Part shown: positions 1 to 5,394 of the stretch, piece by piece | Numbering within the stretch: the first letter of the stretch is position 1 | How the letters are laid out: every line of letters starts with the position of its first letter | NCBI GenBank assembly: GCA_051873875.1 | Contig: JBJEFI010000115.1 | Span: 1 to 7,266 of the forward strand | DNA length: 7,266 bases | From: JBJEFI01 sp051873875 | Lineage (GTDB): Bacteria; Bacillota; Bacilli; Bacillales; Bacillaceae_G | Direction: 5' to 3' | The notes under the pieces: model-generated | Told to the model about the DNA's origin: nothing | Database searches by the model: none | The model's input: the letters and a program-made list of their open reading frames with translations, nothing else | Translations under genes and position numbers: made by a program

Positions 1-788
1 TGTAGGGAATCCCATTCGCCACTTGAGAATTTTGTGATGGGGTATTTTTTAGGGAATAGCTTATGACGGATTACTTCAGCTGAATGGCCTTCTTTTTGTA
101 GCGTTAATACATCGTGCTGAATGGACAGTAAATAGTCTAATTTTCGCTGGAGCGCTATGCGGCCATTCTCAACAAATCCGGCATGGCTGCAAAAGACATC
201 TTGAAAATCATAGGTTAGTACACGTTCTAAGGAGTGAATAATGGTAGGAATGCTTTCTTCGGCTAGGACTACTTTTGTTCGTTCGTTTACATATAAATCA
301 CCGGTAAATAATTGACCAGTTTCTCGATTTAAGAAGGCTTTATGATCAAATGCATGACCAGGAGTATCAATAACATCCCATGTGGCATGTCGAGATGTAA
401 ATGTTTCTGGCATAGCATAAGCATGGAATGGCTTTCTTCTTCCCCAAAAAAGTTGTCTGTATAAAGGATAATCTGCTCGTTGTGTGCAATAATCAATCGT
501 TTTTTCGCTTAAATAAATAGGGAGCTTCTTTGTTTTTTCAACATAGGCAGCACAACCTGTATGGTCCTCATGAAAATGAGTAAGCATTACTTGCTCAAAA
601 TCTGTCTTATCAATAAATGCTTCAAAATGAGTATGTAAGGATTGGGCACCAGTATCAATTAAGACACCATCAACTAAATAACTATGCACATTTAATGAAA
701 CACCTTGAAACTTCACTTTTCCATTTAAATAAGCAACGCCGTCTTTTTCTCCTAATTCGGCCTTTTTCTTTAAAAACACACCATTCAT
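1..788 (-). CDS. MBL-fold metallo-hydrolase, 3' end beyond the window
   Basis: The minus strand is open from the start to the window edge (262 codons visible, no stop), so the C-terminus is missing. Translation shows the metallo-beta-lactamase fold signature. The HxHxDH motif is THFHEDHTG (H71, H73, D75, H76). Further metal ligands are H145 in DTPGH, D164 in FTGDLY and H202 in CSHAG. A full ligand set suggests an active binuclear-metal hydrolase. After the core, from about residue 205, a helical region begins, as in glyoxalase II-like relatives. No signal peptide is seen, so it is probably cytoplasmic. The substrate cannot be told from sequence, because this superfamily includes thioesterases, lactonases and nucleases. 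Start choice is unsettled: the ATG at 788 directly abuts the AGAGGAG ribosome site (no spacer), whereas a GTG at 779 has about 9 bases of spacing. An in-frame TGA upstream rules out a much longer protein. The gene is divergent from the lysine-rich secreted protein gene. Confidence 0.88.
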   Translation of the reverse strand, partial: MNGVFLKKKAELGEKDGVAYLNGKVKFQGVSLNVHSYLVDGVLIDTGAQSLHTHFEAFIDKTDFEQVMLTHFHEDHTGCAAYVEKTKKLPIYLSEKTIDYCTQRADYPLYRQLFWGRRKPFHAYAMPETFTSRHATWDVIDTPGHAFDHKAFLNRETGQLFTGDLYVNERTKVVLAEESIPTIIHSLERVLTYDFQDVFCSHAGFVENGRIALQRKLDYLLSIQHDVLTLQKEGHSAEVIRHKLFPKKYPITKFSSGEWDSL

Positions 789-906
789 CTCCTCTCTATA
801 TGCCAAAATATATCATAATCAGCATTGGTGGAGAAGTAATTCGATTTGGAATTAGTAGCATTGTTTTAGTTAAATAATCTTGCTATTCGTGAGGAAATTT
901 GACATA

Positions 907-920
907 TTTTATCGATAAAA
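907..920. promoter_or_regulatory. Perfect 14-bp palindrome, candidate operator
   Basis: TTTTATCGATAAAA is a perfect inverted repeat lying between the divergent MBL-fold gene and the lysine-rich protein gene, 13 bases upstream of the -35 box of the latter. On the minus strand it includes a TAAAAT hexamer that could serve as a -10 box for the MBL gene, but I see no convincing -35 partner. A TTGACA hexamer sits just to its left (899-904) but has no good -10 at normal spacing. AT-rich palindromes occur by chance, so an operator role is only a possibility. Confidence 0.28.
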
Positions 921-933
921 ATAAGCTAAAAAG

Positions 934-961
934 TTGAAATATTCTAAAAACACCCTATAAT
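934..961 (+). promoter_or_regulatory. Sigma-A type promoter for the lysine-rich secreted protein gene
   Basis: TTGAAA at 934-939 (5 of 6 bases of the -35 consensus) and a perfect TATAAT at 956-961 are separated by 16 bases. Transcription would begin near 967-969. This leaves a leader of about 66 bases before the ATG at 1035, and it makes the in-frame ATG at 975 too close to the transcript end to be a start. Confidence 0.7.
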
Positions 962-1020
962 AGTAAAGGTAAAAATGCATAGTAAGATTATTTCTTTTTA
1001 TATTGAAATGTTGAACTTAG

Positions 1021-1030
1021 AAGGAGGTGA
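1021..1030 (+). promoter_or_regulatory. Ribosome binding site that decides the start at 1035
   Basis: AAGGAGGTGA is an almost full-length match to the 16S rRNA anti-Shine-Dalgarno sequence, 7 bases (from GGAGG) before the ATG at 1035. The reading frame is open back to an ATG at 975, but that codon has no ribosome site, and only the start at 1035 puts the signal peptide at the N-terminus. Confidence 0.85.
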
Positions 1031-1034
1031 ACTG

Positions 1035-1784
1035 ATGCATCTTCAGCGATTCGTTTTAAGTGGTTTAATAATAGGGGTAGCTTTGCTTTTACCAACGTAT
1101 GTATTTGCCGATAAACCCAATCTTTCTCAAAAGCAGGCTGTTACCAATAAAGGGGAAACCAATGCTGATAAAATCATGTCAAAGCAAGTTAATGGAAATG
1201 AAAATAAGCAGAAAGAACAAGGTAAAAAACATTCTGTTGTTTCACATTCTTCACAATCGAAGGCTACTAAACCAGCTCATGTGAAAAAAACATTGCCAGA
1301 ACAAGCAAGTGATTCAGCAAAAGAAGCGAGTGAGAGAAAGGGAAAACCATCTAGTCAAAAGTCTATACCCAAAAAGCCTATGACTAATCCAGGGAAAAAG
1401 AAGGGGTTAGCTAAGAAAGAAAAGCAACCTGTCCAACGGAATGATGCAATTAAAGAAAATAAACAGATTAAATCCGTTGTCACAGAAAAACCTTCTAAAC
1501 AAATTCCAAAGGATAGTAAATCTGAAGAAATGGAAAATCGTCAGATTGTAAAGATGAATAAACTTGAGACAAATAATATTAGTAAAACTAAAGAAAAACC
1601 TAAGTTAAGTCAGAAAAATAAGACGCTATCTTCTCCTATTCTTATTGGACAACAAAAGGATGAAAGCTCTTCCGGAACAAATAACGATATTCCACATAAA
1701 AAACAAGCAACACCTCCGACACAATCAAACCAGCATTCAGGGGGAGATTCGAAAGATCGGAAAAAAATAGGAAAAGCTCTTTTG
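1035..1784 (+). CDS. Secreted lysine-rich low-complexity protein, N-terminal part up to the assembly gap
   Basis: I do not recognise this protein. The 250 visible residues start with a clear Sec signal peptide: a short basic start (MHLQR), a hydrophobic core at about residues 7-20, and a likely signal peptidase I site after residue 25 (YVFA, then DKP). The mature part has no recognisable domain. It is highly hydrophilic, with about 47 lysines in 225 residues plus abundant Gln, Ser, Asn, Pro and Glu, no cysteine, and no membrane segment. It is probably unstructured and strongly basic. Export is well supported. Binding to anionic wall polymers is only a guess from charge. There is no LPXTG motif in the visible part. 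A related phrase (KPxLSQK) occurs at about residues 27-33 and again near residue 190, hinting at old internal duplication. The gene is single, with its own promoter and a terminator at 2024-2062. It runs into the N-gap, and the visible continuation is at 1885-2013. Confidence 0.72.
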
Positions 1785-1884
1785 NNNNNNNNNNNNNNNN
1801 NNNNNNNNNNNNNNNNNNNNNNNNNNNNNNNNNNNNNNNNNNNNNNNNNNNNNNNNNNNNNNNNNNNNNNNNNNNNNNNNNNNN
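1785..1884. other. Assembly gap of 100 N
   Basis: Exactly 100 undetermined bases interrupt the lysine-rich protein gene. The upstream coding frame ends on a codon boundary at 1784, and the clearly coding downstream frame begins on a codon boundary at 1885. An intact gene would therefore need a gap length divisible by three, which 100 is not. A round 100 is a common placeholder for a gap of unknown size. The flanking coding sequence is low-complexity and Ala/Ser/Lys repetitive, a typical reason for assembly failure. Confidence 0.95.
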
Positions 1885-2013
1885 AAATCAGCAGAAAATA
1901 AAGCAAAATGCCAAGCAAGTAAACATGCAAGTGATAAAGCAAAAGAACACGCATCAAAAAACTCAGCAGTACTTGCAACTGAAATGAAAGAAGTTACTGT
2001 AACAGAGCTTTAA
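1885..2013 (+). CDS. C-terminal end of the lysine-rich secreted protein, after the gap
   Basis: The frame beginning at 1885 is open for 42 codons to a TAA at 2011-2013. Its composition (Lys, Ala, Ser, His) matches the upstream part. It contains a repeating pattern, ASKHASDKAKEHASKNSA, in which HAS recurs every 8 residues, followed by a less basic end (VLATEMKEVTVTEL). One cysteine is present, the only one visible in the whole protein. The literal frame from the upstream part across the N-run stops early at 1899-1901 (ISRK then TAA). I regard that as an artefact of the placeholder gap length, since this frame is the one with coding character and ends just before a strong terminator. It could also be a frameshifted pseudogene, and only the missing sequence can decide. 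Confidence 0.68.
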   Translation, partial: KSAENKAKCQASKHASDKAKEHASKNSAVLATEMKEVTVTEL

Positions 2014-2023
2014 ACATGACGTT

Positions 2024-2062
2024 TCCCTTTTTAGATAGAAGTATCTAAAGAGGGATTTTTTT
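2024..2062 (+). terminator. Rho-independent terminator of the lysine-rich protein gene
   Basis: A 14-bp stem (2024-2037 with 2042-2055, including one G-U pair) closes a GAAG tetraloop and is followed by seven T at 2056-2062. It begins 11 bases after the TAA at 2011-2013. Confidence 0.92.
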
Positions 2063-2063
2063 G

Positions 2064-2091
2064 TTGGTTAATCCAGAATATGTTCAATAAT
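2064..2091 (+). promoter_or_regulatory. Possible sigma-A promoter for nrnB
   Basis: TTGGTT at 2064-2069 and AATAAT at 2086-2091 with a 16-base spacer lie directly after the upstream terminator and 42 bases before the nrnB start. The -10 box matches 5 of 6 bases but the -35 only 3 of 6. It is the best candidate in the short space available. Confidence 0.35.
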
Positions 2092-2132
2092 TTTGCCATC
2101 CAAACCTCATACTACATTCAGAGGTGATTCAG

Positions 2133-3308
2133 ATGTATAAATTATTGAGCCATACAGATTTGGATGGAGTAGGGTGTGGGATTTTAGCAAAGCTTGCTTT
2201 TCATGATCAAGTGAAGGTGCGATATAATTCCATCGCTTCTCTTAATAGAGAAATTGAGTTCTTCCTAGAGAATGATCAGCAAGATACCTTTTTATTTATA
2301 ACTGATTTGTCGCCAAATGAAGAAAATGAACAGAGGCTAAATACTTTTTATCATGAAAAAGGGAATGTTCAATTGATCGATCATCATAAAACAGCGTTAC
2401 ATTTAAATGAGTATGAGTGGGGGAATGTCTTAGTCGAGGATGAAGAAGGTAAGTTAACTTCCGCTACTTCTTTATTTTATGACTATCTTGTTAAACATGA
2501 GATGTTGAAAGCAACAGATGTAGTAACTGAATTTGTGGAGTTAGTAAGGCAATATGATACGTGGGAGTGGGAGAAGAATGATAATTATCAAGCCCATCAG
2601 TTAAATATGCTTTTCTTCTTAGTTTCTATTGATGAATTTGAAGAAAAAATGATTCAACGACTTCAAACAAGTGACCATTTTGATTTTGATGAATTTGAAA
2701 AGAAACTGTTGAATATGGAAGAAGACAAGATTGAACGATATATTCGTCGGAAAAAAAGAGAGCTAGTACAGACAGAAATAGGATCTCATGTTGCTGGTGT
2801 CGTTTATGCGGAATTATATCATTCGGAGCTTGGCAACGAACTAGGGAAAGAATATCCCTATCTGGATTATATTGCTATCTTGAATATAGGGGGAAAAAGA
2901 ATTTCTTTTCGTACCATCCATGATCATGTCGATGTTTCGGAAATAGCAACTCAATACGGTGGTGGAGGACATGCGAAGGCGGCTGGTTGTTCCTTATATA
3001 GTGAAGCATTTAAGTTATTTGTAGAAGATACGTTTCAATTGGATCCAATTCAAGAAGATGCAAAACGAAATCGTTTTAATGTAAAAGAATCTTCCTTTGG
3101 TACTTTATATAAAAATCGACAAGAAGTATTATTTCTTCTTTATCCTTCACATGATCTTGCTTGGGGAATTGAAAAAGATAACAAGAACTTAGAACAAACC
3201 TTCACGAGTTTTGATGAAGGGGAAAGATTTTTAAAACGAAATTATAAGGCAGGGCTAGCAAGAGATGAACAATTTGTACAGTATTTAATGGATTTAGTAA
3301 AACGATGA
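2133..3308 (+). CDS. nrnB: DHH-family oligoribonuclease NrnB
   Basis: This 391-residue protein closely resembles B. subtilis NrnB (YngD), as I recall it, along its full length. NrnB is a nano-RNase that removes short RNA oligomers left by RNA decay, in the cytoplasm. The DHH motifs are all present: HTDLDG (H7, D9, D11), TDLSPNEE (D58), the DHH triad itself in LIDHHKT (D83, H84, H85), and the C-terminal DHHA1 motif GGGGHAKAAG (G276-H280). The family phrases TSATSLFYDY, RQYDTWEWE and RRKKRELVQTE are also kept. Metal-binding and substrate-binding sites therefore look intact. The frame is open to a GTG at 2124, but that GTG lies inside the AGAGGTGA ribosome site (2120-2127), so the ATG at 2133, 6 bases after it, is the start. 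It stands alone between two terminators. The alternative name within the family is a c-di-NMP/cAMP phosphodiesterase-type DHH protein (COG2404), but similarity to NrnB is strong. Confidence 0.94.
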   Translation: MYKLLSHTDLDGVGCGILAKLAFHDQVKVRYNSIASLNREIEFFLENDQQDTFLFITDLSPNEENEQRLNTFYHEKGNVQLIDHHKTALHLNEYEWGNVLVEDEEGKLTSATSLFYDYLVKHEMLKATDVVTEFVELVRQYDTWEWEKNDNYQAHQLNMLFFLVSIDEFEEKMIQRLQTSDHFDFDEFEKKLLNMEEDKIERYIRRKKRELVQTEIGSHVAGVVYAELYHSELGNELGKEYPYLDYIAILNIGGKRISFRTIHDHVDVSEIATQYGGGGHAKAAGCSLYSEAFKLFVEDTFQLDPIQEDAKRNRFNVKESSFGTLYKNRQEVLFLLYPSHDLAWGIEKDNKNLEQTFTSFDEGERFLKRNYKAGLARDEQFVQYLMDLVKR

Positions 3309-3315
3309 GATATGG

Positions 3316-3376
3316 ACTGCCTTCTTAATTAATTTGTGTTTTTAGATGAACAGCAAATTTTTAGGAAGGCAGTTTT
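3316..3376 (+). terminator. Likely terminator after nrnB
   Basis: ACTGCCTTC (3316-3324) pairs perfectly with GAAGGCAGT (3365-3373), followed by TTT. The intervening 40 bases can form an inner stem (AATTTG 3331-3336 with CAAATT 3354-3359). The long loop and short T-run make it weaker than the other terminators here. It lies between two convergent genes and has no T-run on the minus strand. Confidence 0.6.
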
Positions 3377-3399
3377 ATTATGTTATCTCCAAACATTTT

Positions 3400-3903
3400 T
3401 TACTGTTTTTTGATGAATGCATTGGCTATGATACTTGTAATCGTTCCTAACATAGCACTACCAACAATATCTGATGGATAATGTTGTCCCATCCAAATGC
3501 GAGAAAAGCCTGTTAAAATTGCCAAGATGTACATGATACTACCTAACACCCATTTGTGAATAATTACAGCGGTGGCAGTAGCAAATGCCAAGGTAGTGTG
3601 TTTACTAGGAAAAGACGGGCTTTCTTGTGATGGAGATGGGGGTAAAACCTGTGCATGATGATTTACAAATGGACGAGGTTTAAAGTAAAACTGTTTAATA
3701 ATAAATTCCAACAGTAATGTTATGCCACCAGAAAAAATAGCGAGTATCGTGATTTTTCGATGAAGGTGATTTCGAAACCACATAACAATGAAAATCAAGA
3801 TAAACAAATAACGCATTTTTTGAGAAATAGCAATCATGATTGTATCTAAGAACGGATAACGACCTACAAGTTGGTTAATGGATTTAAATAATTTGTAGTC
3901 CAT
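3400..3903 (-). CDS. PAP2-family membrane phosphatase, probable undecaprenyl-diphosphatase (BcrC-like)
   Basis: This 167-residue membrane protein has the three PAP2 phosphatase motifs in order: K70-x6-R77-P78 (KQFYFKPRP), P99-S100-K101-H102 (FPSKHTT) and S134-R135-x5-H141-x3-D145 (SRIWMGQHYPSD). H102 and H141 are the expected catalytic histidines. Hydrophobic helices lie at about 31-43, 51-69, 105-117, 120-133 and 147-163. It resembles B. subtilis BcrC (FxPRPFV, FPSxHTT, LTGFSRIW, GxHYP), so the likely role is dephosphorylating undecaprenyl pyrophosphate at the membrane, recycling the wall carrier lipid and giving some bacitracin tolerance. It is about 25 residues shorter at the C-terminus than BcrC and has Lys where BcrC has Asp in the PSxH motif. 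Start choice is firm: AGGAGG is 7 bases before the ATG. Other PAP2 substrates (phosphatidylglycerophosphate, phosphatidate) are possible. Confidence 0.87.
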   Translation of the reverse strand: MDYKLFKSINQLVGRYPFLDTIMIAISQKMRYLFILIFIVMWFRNHLHRKITILAIFSGGITLLLEFIIKQFYFKPRPFVNHHAQVLPPSPSQESPSFPSKHTTLAFATATAVIIHKWVLGSIMYILAILTGFSRIWMGQHYPSDIVGSAMLGTITSIIANAFIKKQ

Positions 3904-3959
3904 TTTCTTTCCTCCTACCTTGTTTTTGAAACTAGTTTTAGGTAGTTTTTGTGCTTTAA

Positions 3960-4114
3960 GGAGGAAATATGTGTTTAGTTGTTTTGGTGAATATGATTGA
4001 ATTGTGGAATTTGATCTTAGTGGTGGCGAAAATGGAGGACAAGTTATTGTAGTAGGGACACCAGTAGATATAGAGAGTAACGAAAAGTTGAATATAGGAA
4101 GTTATTTTTTATAA
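3960..4114 (+). pseudogene. Decayed C-terminal tail of a UvrA-type ATPase gene
   Basis: The frame 4013-4111 reads DLSGGENGGQVIVVGTP, then VDIESNEKLNIGSYFL, followed by TAA at 4112. This matches the far C-terminal tail of UvrA proteins (family pattern DLGPxGGxxGGxIVxxGTPEE...SxTGxYL). Just upstream, in another frame (about 3960-3988), is GGNMCLVVLV, and after a one-step frame change comes EYD. This corresponds to the strand before the tail, usually written GNTVVVIEHNLD. A TGA at 3998-4000 and a deletion of several residues lie between. So this is a frameshifted, stop-containing remnant of a UvrA or UvrA-like (UvrA2/drug-resistance type) gene whose body is gone. The ATPase domains are absent and it cannot function. 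Its position directly upstream of the PAP2 gene on the opposite strand implies that a deletion or insertion of the PAP2 segment removed the rest. Left boundary is approximate. Confidence 0.62.
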
Positions 4115-4119
4115 AAGAA

Positions 4120-4152
4120 AAAGGTACTTATTTTTAGATAAGTGCCTTTTTT
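4120..4152. terminator. Bidirectional terminator between the UvrA relic and the LysR gene
   Basis: A 12-bp stem (4120-4131 with 4138-4149, one T/G mismatch that is a wobble pair in RNA) closes a 6-base loop. The plus strand has a six-T run at 4147-4152, and the minus strand also has a T-run (the A-rich stretch 4118-4122). It can end both the relic transcript and the leftward LysR gene, which stops at 4173. Confidence 0.85.
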
Positions 4153-4172
4153 GTATGAAAGAACAAATGAAA

Positions 4173-5060
4173 TTATCCCTTACTTGTTGTTTCTTCTAAT
4201 AAATTTAACAACGCTTTCAAAACGAAAGAGTGGTATCCGCCTTTTTTAGTGATTATTGCTAGTTGCCAAACAAAGGTTGGATCATCTATTGGTATCATTT
4301 TAATGTTTTCGTGTAGTGGCTTTGGATGAATGGCTTTTGGTAACAAAGCAATGCCAAGATTAGATGAGACAAGTTCCATAATCAAATCTAGCTGGGAGCT
4401 TTCATAGGCGATAGTTGGCATAAATCCAGCGCCTTCACATTTTTCAATCACGTAATCATGTAGTGTATATTCTTTGGAGAAGGTGATAAAGTTTTCGTCC
4501 TTTAAATCACACAAGGAGATAGTGTTTTTTGTAGCTAAGGTGTGGGTTTCGTGTATGTATAGGACGAATTTGTCTTGAATAAAAGGATAAATCGTAAAGG
4601 TTGTTTCGCTAGTTGGTAAGACGACGATACCAAGGTCGATTTCCCCGTTGGCAACGAGTTGTTCGATGGATTTTGTGTCTAGTTCCACTAACTGTAGCTT
4701 TACCTTCGGATATTGGCTGTGCAACGTAGTAGCGATTTTCGGAAAAAATAACGTACTAATAATTGGGGGAATGCCAATCTTTAGTTCGCCTGTATCTACA
4801 TTTTTAAGCTCATCTAGCAGTGTGTTTATTTGTGCCAATGCGGCAATTGTTTTTTGACCTTGTTGGTAGACAATTTTGCCAGCTTCTGTCATCCGTACAT
4901 GTCTTGTTGAGCGATCAAATAGTTCTACATCAAGCTCTTCTTCTAATCGTTTAATCGATTTACTTAAAGAAGGCTGTGTTAAATAAGAGTGTTCAGCGGC
5001 TTTTGTAAAACTTTTGTGATTGGCCACATCAATAAATGCGTTTAAGTCACGTAATTCCAT
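4173..5060 (-). CDS. LysR-family transcriptional regulator, CidR/YwbI-like
   Basis: This 295-residue protein has a full LysR layout. The N-terminal winged helix-turn-helix is at about residues 1-60 (FIDVANHKSFTKAAE, LTQPSLSKSIKRLEEEL, ELFDRS). A linker helix covers about 62-88. The effector-binding domain runs from about 91 to the end (GELKIGIPPIIS, FFPKIA, QLVELD, GEIDLGIVVLP, SSNLGIALLP). The phrases GxPPxIxxxFFP and the tail WQLAIITKKGGYxSF are like B. subtilis CidR (YwbI), which responds to acetate/carbon overflow and controls cidAB-type holin genes. No cid or lrg genes are visible here, so a CidR role is not shown. The gene divergent to it is an acetyl-CoA acetyltransferase, and LysR proteins often control the divergent neighbour, so acyl-CoA or acetate-linked control is a reasonable inference. 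The start ATG has a GAGGTGG ribosome site 4 bases away. Confidence 0.92.
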   Translation of the reverse strand: MELRDLNAFIDVANHKSFTKAAEHSYLTQPSLSKSIKRLEEELDVELFDRSTRHVRMTEAGKIVYQQGQKTIAALAQINTLLDELKNVDTGELKIGIPPIISTLFFPKIATTLHSQYPKVKLQLVELDTKSIEQLVANGEIDLGIVVLPTSETTFTIYPFIQDKFVLYIHETHTLATKNTISLCDLKDENFITFSKEYTLHDYVIEKCEGAGFMPTIAYESSQLDLIMELVSSNLGIALLPKAIHPKPLHENIKMIPIDDPTFVWQLAIITKKGGYHSFVLKALLNLLEETTSKG

Positions 5061-5073
5061 AAACCCACCTCAT

Positions 5074-5101
5074 TTATTCTTATTATTCATAATAGTTATT
5101 C
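5074..5101. promoter_or_regulatory. Candidate LysR operator: palindrome with TTATTC repeats
   Basis: TATTATTCATAATA at 5081-5094 is a dyad (two 6-base arms around TC) with LysR-like geometry. It is embedded among three direct TTATTC copies starting at 5074, 5083 and 5096. It lies just downstream of the predicted lysR transcription start, a position suited to autorepression. Function is inferred from position and symmetry only. Confidence 0.4.
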
Positions 5102-5110
5102 TTTATCCTT

Positions 5111-5139
5111 ATTTTACTTATAGATGAGAGAGTTGTAAA
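5111..5139 (-). promoter_or_regulatory. Sigma-A promoter of the lysR gene
   Basis: On the minus strand, TTTACA (plus coordinates 5134-5139) and TAAAAT (5111-5116) are separated by exactly 17 bases. Each matches 5 of 6 consensus bases. Transcription would start near 5104, leaving a leader of about 44 bases before the ATG. Confidence 0.65.
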
Positions 5140-5145
5140 GTTATA

Positions 5146-5160
5146 TTGAAAACGTTATTT
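5146..5160. promoter_or_regulatory. Possible CcpA cre site
   Basis: TTGAAAACGTTATTT fits the Bacillus cre consensus WTGNAANCGNWNNCW with one mismatch (T for C near the end). It lies 7 bases upstream of the lysR -35 box and about 235 bases upstream of the thiolase. Thiolase genes for fatty-acid-type metabolism (for example mmgA) are known CcpA targets, but a single box at this match level is suggestive only. Confidence 0.33.
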
Positions 5161-5177
5161 TAATTTTCTAACTATTG

Positions 5178-5248
5178 GGTGATAGGAAGAAAAGGACAGA
5201 AATAAAGGGGAATAACAGTCACTTCATCAATGCATCTATCCTATTACC
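5178..5248. repeat. Inverted repeat in the lysR-thiolase intergenic region
   Basis: GGTGATAGGA at 5178-5187 is complementary to TCCTATTACC at 5239-5248 except for one G/T pair, with 51 bases between. The right arm overlaps the proposed thiolase -35 hexamer. It could be a paired protein-binding site, such as separated half-operators. It does not look like a known riboswitch, and no T-run follows it. Confidence 0.4.
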
Positions 5249-5271
5249 ACTTTATAAAAATGTTTTATTAT
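5244..5271 (+). promoter_or_regulatory. Possible promoter of the thiolase gene
   Basis: TTACCA at 5244-5249 (4 of 6) and TATTAT at 5266-5271 (5 of 6) have a 16-base spacer. The start of transcription would be near 5278, giving a 5' leader of about 117 bases. A weaker alternative closer to the gene is TTGTCA at 5325-5330 with TACGAT at 5350-5355 (19-base spacer). Confidence 0.4.
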
Positions 5272-5278
5272 CTAAATC

Positions 5279-5326
5279 CTTATGTGTAGGAGGCAATAAC
5301 ATTCACATAAGTTGATTATTTTTTTT
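5279..5326 (+). promoter_or_regulatory. Leader hairpin with orphan AGGAGG in the loop, then a T-run
   Basis: CTTATGTG (5279-5286) pairs perfectly with CACATAAG (5304-5311), enclosing a loop that contains AGGAGG at 5288-5293. Eight T follow at 5319-5326, seven bases after the stem. No open reading frame follows this ribosome-site-like motif: the first codon at normal spacing is ATT and a TGA comes three codons later. Two readings fit. One is an mRNA-stabilising 5' element with an SD-like sequence, of the kind known as STAB-SD in cry3A leaders. The other is a weak attenuator. Confidence 0.4.
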
Positions 5327-5394
5327 GTCATTCATATCGTGGTAATTAATACGATTTGAATTTATAAAGACATATTTTTAGGGGGAGATTAGTT

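Noticed and set aside
617..877. Plus-strand open frame opposite the MBL-fold gene
   Set aside because: It is antisense to a gene with a full catalytic motif set, and it lacks both a ribosome site and any recognisable protein character.
975..1034. Upstream ATG at 975 as the start of the lysine-rich secreted protein (20 extra residues)
   Set aside because: It has no ribosome site, lies only about 7 bases after the predicted transcription start, and would bury the signal peptide. The ATG at 1035 has a near-perfect ribosome site.
1610..1978. Minus-strand open frame across the N-gap
   Set aside because: It depends on reading through undetermined bases and is antisense to the lysine-rich coding sequence on both sides.
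3929..3938. AAACTAGTTT palindrome upstream of the PAP2 gene as an operator
   Set aside because: It is a short 10-bp AT-rich palindrome with no repeat or promoter context; chance is a sufficient explanation.
3969..4052. A 27-codon plus-strand reading frame with AAGGAGGA upstream of its ATG
   Set aside because: The ribosome-site match falls within the UvrA-like relic, where the same bases correspond to a Gly-Gly pair. The peptide (MCLVVLVNMIELW...) is best explained as decayed UvrA sequence rather than a new small gene.
5161..5394. T-box or known riboswitch upstream of the thiolase
   Set aside because: No T-box GGTGG-type sequence or recognisable riboswitch core is present; only a loose inverted repeat and one small hairpin are seen.
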